From: Cyclobacteriaceae bacterium | GTDB taxonomy: Bacteria > Bacteroidota > Bacteroidia > Cytophagales > Cyclobacteriaceae | NCBI GenBank assembly: GCA_030589835.1 | Contig: JAUUZS010000037.1 | Span: forward strand, 1-13,831 | DNA length: 13,831 nt | Direction: 5' to 3' | Shown: piece by piece, positions 8,076 to 13,831 of the stretch | How positions within the stretch are numbered: the stretch's first letter is position 1 | Layout of the letters: each line of letters opens with the position of its first letter | The notes under the pieces: model-generated | Databases searched by the model: none | Told to the model about the DNA's origin: nothing | Seen by the model: only the letters and a program-made list of their open reading frames with translations | Made by a program: the position numbers and the translations under genes

Positions 8076-8930
8076 ATGAAAAATAATATTTCACAGGAAA
8101 ATCTTTTTTTGGAGGTTCAGGAATTAAAAAAAGAAGTGAAATCCTTATATAAAAAACTTGAGGACAACGAAAATTACAAATCACACTTCTTATCGAATAT
8201 GAGAAATAGTATTGTAAATCCATTCTCCTCAATTATGGGCCTTTCCGAACACATCATCAAAGTTCAGAAACATGACTGGAAAAAGGTGATTAGAATATCT
8301 GCACTAATTCATTCTGAGGCATATGATCTCGATTTTCAGTTTAAGAATATCTTTTGTGCGGCAGAAGTTGAAGCGGGAGACAAAACACCGGTGCCCGTAC
8401 TAATAAGCATCCAGGATTTTGTGAGCAAAGAAATCAATTCACAGCGGTTTTTATTCCGTAAGAAAAACCTAAGCTGGAGAGTTGAGCATAAAGGACTTGT
8501 AAATGACTTTTATACTGACCCTGCCTTCCTGAGCCTTATCATTTCCAATCTATTGCATAATGCCTATAAATACAGCAATAAGAATGGAGAAATACAGATC
8601 CATACGGTAAAAAATGAGAACAACCTGGAAATATACATCAAGGACTTCGGGATCGGAATAAGCGAAGAAGATATGGGTACAATTTTCAACAGGTTTGAAC
8701 GAATAAATCAAGAAATAAATTCTATTGATGTAGGGCACGGATTGGGACTGGCAGCAGTAAAAATGCTCTTGGAGCTCCTCAATGGTGAGATAACAGTAGA
8801 TAGCAAAACCAATGAATATACTGAATTTAAGTTGGTTATCCCTGAAATGGAAGCTGGCCCGGATGATCAGTTTGAAGATGATGACGATAATGATATGACT
8901 TTTTTTATTGAAGAGGGAACAATATTTTAA
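8076..8930 (+). CDS. Histidine-kinase-like ATPase lacking the phospho-acceptor His
   Basis: A 284-residue cytoplasmic protein: N-terminal coiled coil (about 8-35), a HisKA-like two-helix region, and a HATPase_c domain. The ATP-binding boxes are intact: N box NLLHNAYKYS (158-167), G1 DFGIG (190-194), an F-box-like IFNRFERI and G2 GHGLGLA (220-226). In the HisKA segment the usual S-H-E-L-R-T-P is replaced by R-N-S-I-V-N-P (residues 43-49), so Asn44 occupies the place of the phospho-His. Autophosphorylation in the normal way looks impossible; it may phosphorylate a partner or act as an ATP-driven switch. The C-terminus is an acidic tail rich in Asp and Glu. It ends three bases before cheD. Compare the gene at 10520, which has the opposite defect. 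Confidence 0.82.
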   Translation: MKNNISQENLFLEVQELKKEVKSLYKKLEDNENYKSHFLSNMRNSIVNPFSSIMGLSEHIIKVQKHDWKKVIRISALIHSEAYDLDFQFKNIFCAAEVEAGDKTPVPVLISIQDFVSKEINSQRFLFRKKNLSWRVEHKGLVNDFYTDPAFLSLIISNLLHNAYKYSNKNGEIQIHTVKNENNLEIYIKDFGIGISEEDMGTIFNRFERINQEINSIDVGHGLGLAAVKMLLELLNGEITVDSKTNEYTEFKLVIPEMEAGPDDQFEDDDDNDMTFFIEEGTIF

Positions 8931-8933
8931 ACC

Positions 8934-9428
8934 ATGGCAGGTATCGAAACCACATACAAATTTTTATTTGCTTCTTCTTTAATTGTAACCAACAAACCAA
9001 CACTTGTCAAAACAGTGCTAGGCTCATGTGTTTCAGTTTGCATATTTGATGAAGAAAACGGAATTGGCGGCATCAACCATTTTATGCTTCCTTACTGGCA
9101 GGGCAATGAACTGGCATCGCCTAAATTCGGGAATGTGGCCATGAAAAAATTGCTGGAAAAAGCACTGAGACTTGGAGCGGACATGAAAAACATAAAGGCA
9201 AAAATATTCGGTGGCGGAGAAGTATTGAATTATGAGAATTGTCAATTTAAAATAGGACCCAAAAATATAGAAGTAGCCAAAATTTTTTTACGGGAATTCA
9301 AAATTCCTATTGTAAGCAACGATACCGGGGGAAAGTATGGTAGAAAGATAACATTCAATACCGCAAACGGAGAAGTTTTATGTAAAAAAATTATTCCATT
9401 AACTGAAGGTGTCAAATCGATAAGATAA
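8934..9428 (+). CDS. cheD: Chemoreceptor glutamine deamidase CheD
   Basis: A 164-residue CheD, which in known systems deamidates specific receptor glutamines and, in Bacillus, also binds the CheC phosphatase. The catalytic core is clear: TVLGSCVSVCIFD carries the nucleophile Cys32, and GGINHFMLP carries His49. The later IFGGGE and VSNDTGGKYGRKITFNTANGE segments are also typical. Both active residues are kept, so the enzyme is probably active. It is packed between the HATPase-type gene (three bases) and cheB (two bases), giving tight co-translation. Its expected substrate, an MCP, is not encoded nearby, and no CheC is seen. Confidence 0.95.
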   Translation: MAGIETTYKFLFASSLIVTNKPTLVKTVLGSCVSVCIFDEENGIGGINHFMLPYWQGNELASPKFGNVAMKKLLEKALRLGADMKNIKAKIFGGGEVLNYENCQFKIGPKNIEVAKIFLREFKIPIVSNDTGGKYGRKITFNTANGEVLCKKIIPLTEGVKSIR

Positions 9429-9430
9429 GC

Positions 9431-10507
9431 ATGGCAAAAAAAATAATTAAAATATTAATAGTTGACGATTCTGCCCTTGTCAGGCAATCTTTGACTTCTA
9501 TTTTTGAGAAAAGTAAGGAAATAGAAGTGATCGGTACTGCCTCTGATCCATACATAGCTGCCCGCAAAATCCAAAAAGAAATGCCCGACGTGATCACGCT
9601 CGATGTAGAAATGCCGCGAATGGATGGGTTAACTTTTCTGAGAAAGATCATGTCGCAGCAGCCAATTCCTACGATCATCATCTCAAGCCTTACCGATAGA
9701 GGAACCCAAACTGCAATAAGAGCGCTGGAACTCGGTGCTGTAGAGGTAATCTCGAAGCCCCGGTTGCATGCCGTAGAATTTTTTAATGAGTATAAAGATA
9801 AAATTACCAACGCAATAAAAGCCGCATCATCAGCCAGAGTACATAGAAGAAGCAATATTAATCACGTGCCACAAAAGTTAAGTGCTGACGCCATAATCAG
9901 CAAAAAACCATTGAGGTCCATGATCAAGACCACAGAAAAAATCGTGGCAATAGGGGCATCAACAGGTGGCACAGAAGCAATCTTAAACATTCTCAGAGAA
10001 CTCCCGTACGACTCTCCTGGTATTGTGGTGGTACAGCACATGCCGGAACAATTTACCAAATCCTTTGCTAAACGATTGGATGAACTGTGCAAAATAAGCG
10101 TAAAAGAAGCCGAGAATAACGACCCGATTATTCGTGGCAGGGCACTTATTGCTCCGGGAAACCACCATTTGCTGATACGAAGAAGTGGGGCGAAATATTT
10201 GGTTCAGATAAATGATGGCCCTCCTGTAAACCGGCACAGGCCATCGGTTGACGTACTTTTCAGATCTACAGCACAATATGCAGGCAATAACTCACTAGGA
10301 ATAATATTGACCGGTATGGGTGCCGACGGCGCCAAAGGATTGCTAGAGATGAAAGATGCCGGAGCACATACCATTGCTCAGGATGAAAAAACAAGTATCG
10401 TATTTGGAATGCCAAAAGAAGCTATTAAGCTCGAAGCAGCAAAACAGGTTTTGCCACTTAAACAGATAGCCTCTTCTCTTTTGAAATATTCAAGCCAGCA
10501 TGCGTAA
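9431..10507 (+). CDS. cheB: Chemotaxis protein-glutamate methylesterase CheB
   Basis: A 358-residue CheB. The N-terminal receiver (about 1-125) has D12-D13 and phospho-acceptor Asp58 in ITLDVEMPRMDG. After a linker, the methylesterase domain runs from about 168 to the end with its catalytic triad: Ser177 in IGASTGGTEA, His203 in VQHMPEQFT and Asp299 in TGMGADGAKG. When phosphorylated by CheA it removes methyl groups from receptors and opposes CheR, giving adaptation. Length and motifs are normal and nothing suggests decay, which makes the interrupted cheR in the same cluster stand out. A large antisense open frame inside it is a shadow. Confidence 0.96.
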   Translation: MAKKIIKILIVDDSALVRQSLTSIFEKSKEIEVIGTASDPYIAARKIQKEMPDVITLDVEMPRMDGLTFLRKIMSQQPIPTIIISSLTDRGTQTAIRALELGAVEVISKPRLHAVEFFNEYKDKITNAIKAASSARVHRRSNINHVPQKLSADAIISKKPLRSMIKTTEKIVAIGASTGGTEAILNILRELPYDSPGIVVVQHMPEQFTKSFAKRLDELCKISVKEAENNDPIIRGRALIAPGNHHLLIRRSGAKYLVQINDGPPVNRHRPSVDVLFRSTAQYAGNNSLGIILTGMGADGAKGLLEMKDAGAHTIAQDEKTSIVFGMPKEAIKLEAAKQVLPLKQIASSLLKYSSQHA

Positions 10508-10519
10508 TAGAATAATGGA

Positions 10520-11590
10520 ATGATTTCTAATAGTATAATAAATAACGACTTTATAGAGAAAAATCTCGTCAATATTATTCCTTCATCCATTTTGTTGGAT
10601 GGCAACAACAATATTAAATCGGTGAGTAAGGAGGTATGTCAGTTTCTTCGCTACAGTTATCATGACCTCATAGGCAGAAACTTTTCTGAAATCCTGATCA
10701 CTAAAGACAATAAAATAGAGGAGGAATTGTATCAGATGAGGTTAAATGGTTTTTTCAAACCAAAAAAAGTAACCCTCCACAACAAATTCAAAAAAAACAT
10801 TGCGGCGGAGGTATCGGGATTTTATTTGGGAATAATTAGTGACTTCTCAGAATATATTATCATAGGCATAAGAGACGTGGAAAAACTAAAGACCTACCAA
10901 AGCCTACTCGAAGAAAAAGTCGATGACTTTAACGAATTGGTATATCGGACACACCACGACCTTCAGGGGCCTATGGCAACCATAAAAGGATTGGTAAATA
11001 TTGCCGACTATTATAAAGATGTCAACGAGCTAAATCACCTTTTCGAACTCATTGGCGACTCTACTGACACCCTCAAGGACAGATTGTCAAATATATCCCT
11101 GATTTTTGATAATAGCTTTGATGACCACGCAAATATTTGGGAGCTGAACGTTGAAAAAATAAAATCATGGATTATAAATTCCAATCCTGAGAAAATGTCA
11201 TCAATTGATATTGAGGTATCCTTAAATGAAATCGACCTTAATGAAACCATACTGGGTAAGGATGTGATTAAAAAGGTATTGCGATATGCAGCACTTGGAT
11301 TTTTGTCGGTCCATAAAGCTGTTGCACACAAAACAAAATTAAAGCTTACCTTAAAATTAGCTCCTGATAATTTCTCCTTCAAGTTCGAATTCGAGGGTTT
11401 TTCCGGCAATAGTGTGCTGATGGAAAAGGCCATATTCAATAAGCACAAGCTTTCGGATTTGGTCAACGAAGAAAACGTGCTCAATTTTTACCTCCTGAGA
11501 AAATTGATCCAGCACTACAACGGAACGTTCGTCCCGGATTTTGAAGATGAAATCAATAAAGGATTTATCATCGCGTTGTATGACTATTGA
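10520..11590 (+). CDS. PAS/DHp protein with degenerate ATPase domain (histidine-kinase-like)
   Basis: A 356-residue soluble protein. A PAS domain lies at about 15-118, followed by a coiled linker and a DHp helix with a well-kept phospho-acceptor motif, THHDLQGPMATIKGL (His146). The C-terminal part aligns in shape with HATPase_c: NFYLLRKLIQHYNG (322-335) resembles the helix after the G2 box. The key ATP-binding residues are gone, however: the N-box position reads VLRYAALGF (about 253-261) and the G1 position FEGFSG (291-296) has no DxGxG. It should thus accept phosphate but not bind ATP normally, the mirror image of the product at 8076. It is the last gene of the cluster, 12 bases after cheB and about 70 before a terminator. 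Family identification is good; partner and output are inferred. Confidence 0.75.
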   Translation: MISNSIINNDFIEKNLVNIIPSSILLDGNNNIKSVSKEVCQFLRYSYHDLIGRNFSEILITKDNKIEEELYQMRLNGFFKPKKVTLHNKFKKNIAAEVSGFYLGIISDFSEYIIIGIRDVEKLKTYQSLLEEKVDDFNELVYRTHHDLQGPMATIKGLVNIADYYKDVNELNHLFELIGDSTDTLKDRLSNISLIFDNSFDDHANIWELNVEKIKSWIINSNPEKMSSIDIEVSLNEIDLNETILGKDVIKKVLRYAALGFLSVHKAVAHKTKLKLTLKLAPDNFSFKFEFEGFSGNSVLMEKAIFNKHKLSDLVNEENVLNFYLLRKLIQHYNGTFVPDFEDEINKGFIIALYDY

Positions 11591-11660
11591 GCAAAATTAG
11601 TTTGATGTTTTTACCATAAATACCATAATAATTTTCATACCAAAACGCTAAACGAACCGC

Positions 11661-11691
11661 AAAAAAAAGCCGCTCAAAGAGCAGCCTTTTT
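11661..11691. terminator. Rho-independent terminator, likely bidirectional
   Basis: A hairpin follows the chemotaxis cluster: GCCGCTC (11669-11675), loop AAA, GAGCAGC (11679-11685), with one C/A mismatch. An eight-A run precedes it and a five-T run follows it. With A and T tracts on both flanks it can stop transcription from either side, fitting its place between two convergent operons. Confidence 0.75.
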
Positions 11692-11735
11692 GGTCACAAT
11701 AAAAATTCTGGTTTTAGTATCTAAGTTATAATATT

Positions 11736-11756
11736 CCTGCCTACCGGACAGGCAGG
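11736..11756. repeat. REP-like GC-rich palindrome
   Basis: CCTGCCT (11736-11742) and AGGCAGG (11750-11756) are perfect inverted arms around ACCGGAC. It is much more GC-rich than its surroundings. Similar CCTGCC/GGCAGG palindromes recur between genes in many Bacteroidota genomes, as I recall, so this may be one copy of a dispersed element. Confidence 0.5.
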
Positions 11757-11793
11757 CGTGTATTATTTGGCAAAAGTTTGGAGTGAACTAAAG

Positions 11794-11843
11794 TTTAAAG
11801 TGCCTAAAGTTGAGAAGAATTCTTCAACTTTAGGCACTTTAAA
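11794..11843. repeat. Perfect 20-bp-arm inverted repeat between convergent operons
   Basis: The arms at 11794-11813 and 11824-11843 are exact reverse complements over 20 bases, around a ten-base loop that itself contains AGAATTCT. The transcript would form a long stable stem from either strand. The core word AGGCACTTT appears in both arms and again downstream (11857-11865). It may act as a second bidirectional terminator or mRNA-stabilising stem, or be a copy of a dispersed palindromic repeat. Confidence 0.8.
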
Positions 11844-11865
11844 TACTTGAAACTCTAGGCACTTT
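11826..11865. repeat. Imperfect direct repeat AACTYTAGGCACTTT
   Basis: AACTTTAGGCACTTT (11826-11840) recurs as AACTCTAGGCACTTT (11851-11865), one change in fifteen bases, with a 25-base period. The first copy lies inside the right arm of the inverted repeat, so the unit is present three times counting the left arm in reverse. Confidence 0.6.
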
Positions 11866-11880
11866 TCTGGCTTGTCCAGG

Positions 11881-12414
11881 TTAGGTAAATATGATCTGTG
11901 TGCGATCGCCATCCGCCATTTCATAAAATTCTCCTATAGTAAGGATTCCTTTTACATTCTCGTTAAAATCCTTCATGCCCAATCCAAACATATCGCAGGC
12001 GAGTTTGCAGGCATAAATCTCTCCGCCACCGGCAGTGATCATGTCCATAAACTCATCTACAGGAGGTATGTCCAGATCCTCCATTTGCTTTCGCATCATC
12101 GCAGAAACACCACTTTCTACACCAGGTAAGCCACCCAGCATAGTAGGAAACGGCAGACCACCCGGCATGCGCATGGCAGGGTTGCCGACGGTTCCTGTGT
12201 GAAGCTTATTCATTCTTTTCTTGGTAATGGCCTCCAGTCCAAAAAATGTAAAAAACAGTTTGGCTTCAATGCCTTCCATCACAGCGCCATTGGTCATTAC
12301 TAACGCTGCGTATACATCTTCCAGTGCTCCTTTAGCACAAATCATACATACTTTCTCCAGAGGCTTCTTTTCTGTTTTTTCCTGCTTTACAGCTAATTCT
12401 TCTACATCATTCAT
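11881..12414 (-). CDS. DsrE2-family (DsrE/F-like) sulfur-transfer protein
   Basis: A 177-residue protein of the DsrE/DsrF-like superfamily, DsrE2 type, which carries protein-bound sulfane sulfur in sulfur-oxidising bacteria. The N-terminal VCMICAKGALEDVYAALVMTNGAVMEG gives the first strand and helix with Cys23 and Cys26. A Gly/Pro/Met-rich middle (HTGTVGNPAMRMPGGLPFP) is typical of the subgroup, and YACKLACDMFGL holds Cys136 and Cys140, likely sulfur-binding sites. About twenty charged N-terminal residues precede the fold. It is the last gene of the minus-strand cassette, 30 bases after the TusE/DsrC-like gene. No TusA or rhodanese partner is in view. Family is well supported; the exact sulfur donor and acceptor are not known. 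Confidence 0.85.
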   Translation of the reverse strand: MNDVEELAVKQEKTEKKPLEKVCMICAKGALEDVYAALVMTNGAVMEGIEAKLFFTFFGLEAITKKRMNKLHTGTVGNPAMRMPGGLPFPTMLGGLPGVESGVSAMMRKQMEDLDIPPVDEFMDMITAGGGEIYACKLACDMFGLGMKDFNENVKGILTIGEFYEMADGDRTQIIFT

Positions 12415-12444
12415 GATATTTTATTTTTAGGTGTTCAATTATAA

Positions 12445-12756
12445 TTAAATACAACTTGTAGGTTTTGGAATGCCCGCGATTCGGCTTGATTTTTTCAAAG
12501 GCTTTTTGGGAAATAAGGTATAAAGACCTTTAATATCAATAATTCCGGATTTCCCGACCTTTCTGATGGTAATATCAACTCCCTCGTCGCTTTTTTGCCT
12601 TAAGAAATTAATTACTTCAAAATGCTTTTCTGTGAGCTCTATCTCTTCTTCGCCGGCAATTTCTTTTGCCACTTCTTCATTCCATTGGGATGAATCCGTT
12701 AAATATCCTTCTTCGTTTAGGTCTATATTAAGACCTGCAATTGTTGCTATTGACAT
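12445..12756 (-). CDS. TusE/DsrC-family sulfur carrier
   Basis: A 103-residue TusE/DsrC/DsvC family protein. The family pattern is easily followed: GYLTDSSQWNEEVAKEIAGEEEIELTEKHFEVINFLRQ, then a less typical middle, LFPKKPLKK, and the ending AGIPKPTSCI with the essential penultimate Cys102. True DsrC proteins have a second Cys about eleven residues earlier; here that place is Ser91, so it belongs with the single-cysteine TusE-like or regulatory members. It would accept persulfide on Cys102 from a sulfurtransferase. It lies 40 bases after the DUF1641 gene and 30 before the dsrE2-like gene, which supports a sulfur-relay job. Which enzyme it serves is not known. Confidence 0.85.
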   Translation of the reverse strand: MSIATIAGLNIDLNEEGYLTDSSQWNEEVAKEIAGEEEIELTEKHFEVINFLRQKSDEGVDITIRKVGKSGIIDIKGLYTLFPKKPLKKSSRIAGIPKPTSCI

Positions 12757-12796
12757 GATTATATTTATTTATGGTTAAAAATTTATTTGTTTTCAA

Positions 12797-13495
12797 CTAA
12801 GGAACAATTTTTGAATCCGTTTCACTCTCATCGGCGATATTTTTCAAAAACGTAATCATGAACCCGATACCTTTTTTCATCTCAGGGCTTCTCATCGCTT
12901 TAAATGCTTTCCAAAGTGAATATTCCGGGATGTTATGGGTTTCAATTTTTTTATAAATATTTACCGCATTGTTCATCGCACCCAACATCTCGGGTTGAGT
13001 CAGGTTTTTGACCGTTTCTAGAATGGTGACAATATTATCGGCCAAAAGCCTCACATCCTCTTTGCTGAAATGCTGGATTACATTATCGGCTATATTGAAG
13101 AGCTCTTTTATAAAATCGATATAGCCCTTTTGCTCCAACTCATTCAATTGGCTAATGCCCTGAAGACCCATCTGATGAACGATTGGGCTCACATCCTTGA
13201 CCAGATCACTGGCACTTTCCATCATCTCGACCATATCGTTGAGGGTACCCACGTTTCTCAGCAACTTGAAAACCAGGCTTTTTAATGCCTCAGAATCCAG
13301 CTCCACTCCCGCCTGATCCAATTCAAACACGCTTGCTTTAAATACATCGTTTCCTATGATGGATAAATCCGTGACCAGATCCTCTACCTCCTGTCGTTTC
13401 TGCTTTTGCACTAAAATTTCCTCCAATACAATATCTAATTTCTTATTTATTGCATTGATCTGTTCCTGTACATCCAATGTTTTTGCTTCTTCCAT
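12797..13495 (-). CDS. DUF1641 protein linked to sulfide:quinone oxidoreductase
   Basis: A 232-residue helical protein of the DUF1641 family. It begins with a coiled coil (about 8-42, NAINKKLDIVLEEILVQKQ) and ends with the family signature MRSPEMKKGIGFMITFLKNIA at about 202-222. There is no signal peptide and no membrane helix, so it is probably cytoplasmic or attached to the membrane through a partner. Such genes are often found beside sulfide:quinone oxidoreductase or formate dehydrogenase genes, and here the start lies three bases after the upstream oxidoreductase stop, pointing to coupled translation. The biochemical role is not established. Confidence 0.85.
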   Translation of the reverse strand: MEEAKTLDVQEQINAINKKLDIVLEEILVQKQKRQEVEDLVTDLSIIGNDVFKASVFELDQAGVELDSEALKSLVFKLLRNVGTLNDMVEMMESASDLVKDVSPIVHQMGLQGISQLNELEQKGYIDFIKELFNIADNVIQHFSKEDVRLLADNIVTILETVKNLTQPEMLGAMNNAVNIYKKIETHNIPEYSLWKAFKAMRSPEMKKGIGFMITFLKNIADESETDSKIVP

Positions 13496-13498
13496 TTC

Positions 13499-13831
13499 CT
13501 AGAATTTTTTTCCTGCCATAGTCATTTGAGAACTAATTGGCATTTCTTTTCCTTTTATAAGGATATGCCAGTAAATCCATCGAAACATCAATTTCCCATA
13601 ATGATTCATTCGGCTCTCTTTCAATAGTCCAAAAGGCCCAATCCCCGGGAATGGGAAAGATCCCGGTAATGGCTCGGTATCATAATTGAAATCTATGAGC
13701 GTCCCTTTTCCATATCCTGTTTCGATGTAGCAGTTTGCATGACCGTCAAAACTTGCAGTATACGGACGACCTTCAATCCGTGCGATAAGGTTTTCATGCA
13801 ACACGTCAGCTTCGAAATGTGCCACAGATCC
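13499..13831 (-). CDS. Sulfide:quinone oxidoreductase-like flavoprotein, C-terminal part (partial)
   Basis: Only the last 111 codons are in the window; the frame is open to the right edge (GSVAHFEADVLHEN), so the gene continues outside and the ATP/FAD-binding start is missing. The C-terminus matches sulfide:quinone oxidoreductases of the FAD/NAD(P)-disulfide family: FDGHANCYIETGYGKGTLIDFNY with a conserved Cys, then NYDTEPLPGSFPFP, and KESRMNHYGKLMFRWIYWH near the end, an amphipathic membrane-attaching segment. Such enzymes oxidise sulfide to sulfane sulfur and reduce the quinone pool at the inner membrane. The neighbouring DUF1641, TusE-like and DsrE2-like genes agree with this. A related flavoprotein of the same family cannot be excluded without the N-terminal cysteines. 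Confidence 0.82.
   Translation of the reverse strand, partial: GSVAHFEADVLHENLIARIEGRPYTASFDGHANCYIETGYGKGTLIDFNYDTEPLPGSFPFPGIGPFGLLKESRMNHYGKLMFRWIYWHILIKGKEMPISSQMTMAGKKF

Noticed and set aside
9412..9855. Antisense open frame of 147 codons inside cheB
   Set aside because: It lies wholly opposite the cheB receiver, whose motifs are clear; the frame has no family features and is a shadow.
11035..11484. Antisense open frame of 149 codons inside the last kinase-like gene
   Set aside because: Ser/Phe/Leu-rich shadow of a gene with recognisable PAS and DHp domains on the plus strand.

Overview
The window looks like a chromosomal segment of a Bacteroidota bacterium, probably Cytophagales-like (inference). 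The clues are a moderately AT-rich sequence, weak or absent Shine-Dalgarno sites before most starts, a terminator with an A-tract on one side and a T-tract on the other, and a receptor whose HAMP-linker-GAF-coiled-coil-PAS layout is typical of that phylum.

Layout. Bases 1-620 hold no convincing gene. From 621 to 11590 runs one long plus-strand cluster with mostly tiny gaps: a membrane GAF/PAS sensor, a STAS protein, CheY, CheA, CheW, an OprB-like porin, CheR in two pieces, a small HATPase kinase, CheD, CheB, and a PAS/DHp kinase-like protein. An A/T-flanked terminator, a REP-like palindrome and a 20-bp-arm inverted repeat lie at 11661-11865, between two convergent gene sets. On the minus strand, transcribed toward that gap, are the C-terminus of a sulfide:quinone oxidoreductase (cut by the window edge), a DUF1641 protein, a TusE/DsrC-like protein and a DsrE2-family protein: a sulfide-oxidation and sulfur-transfer cassette.

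How it may work. CheA, CheW and CheY form a normal-looking phosphorelay core, and CheB and CheD keep their catalytic residues. Yet no protein here has an MCP signalling hairpin, the usual substrate of CheR, CheB and CheD. The receptor slot is filled by a two-helix membrane protein ending in a PAS domain. The STAS protein lacks a phosphorylatable residue at the usual site.

The two extra kinase-like genes look complementary. The gene at 8076 has intact ATP-binding boxes but Asn where the phospho-His should be. The gene at 10520 has a good phospho-His motif but an eroded ATPase domain. They could form a split histidine kinase acting in trans inside the chemotaxis operon. CheR is split by an in-frame TAA directly followed by ATG ATG at its domain boundary, which suggests reinitiation, readthrough, recent inactivation or a base error. 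No flagellar genes are seen, so the CheY output could be gliding, pili or something other than motility.
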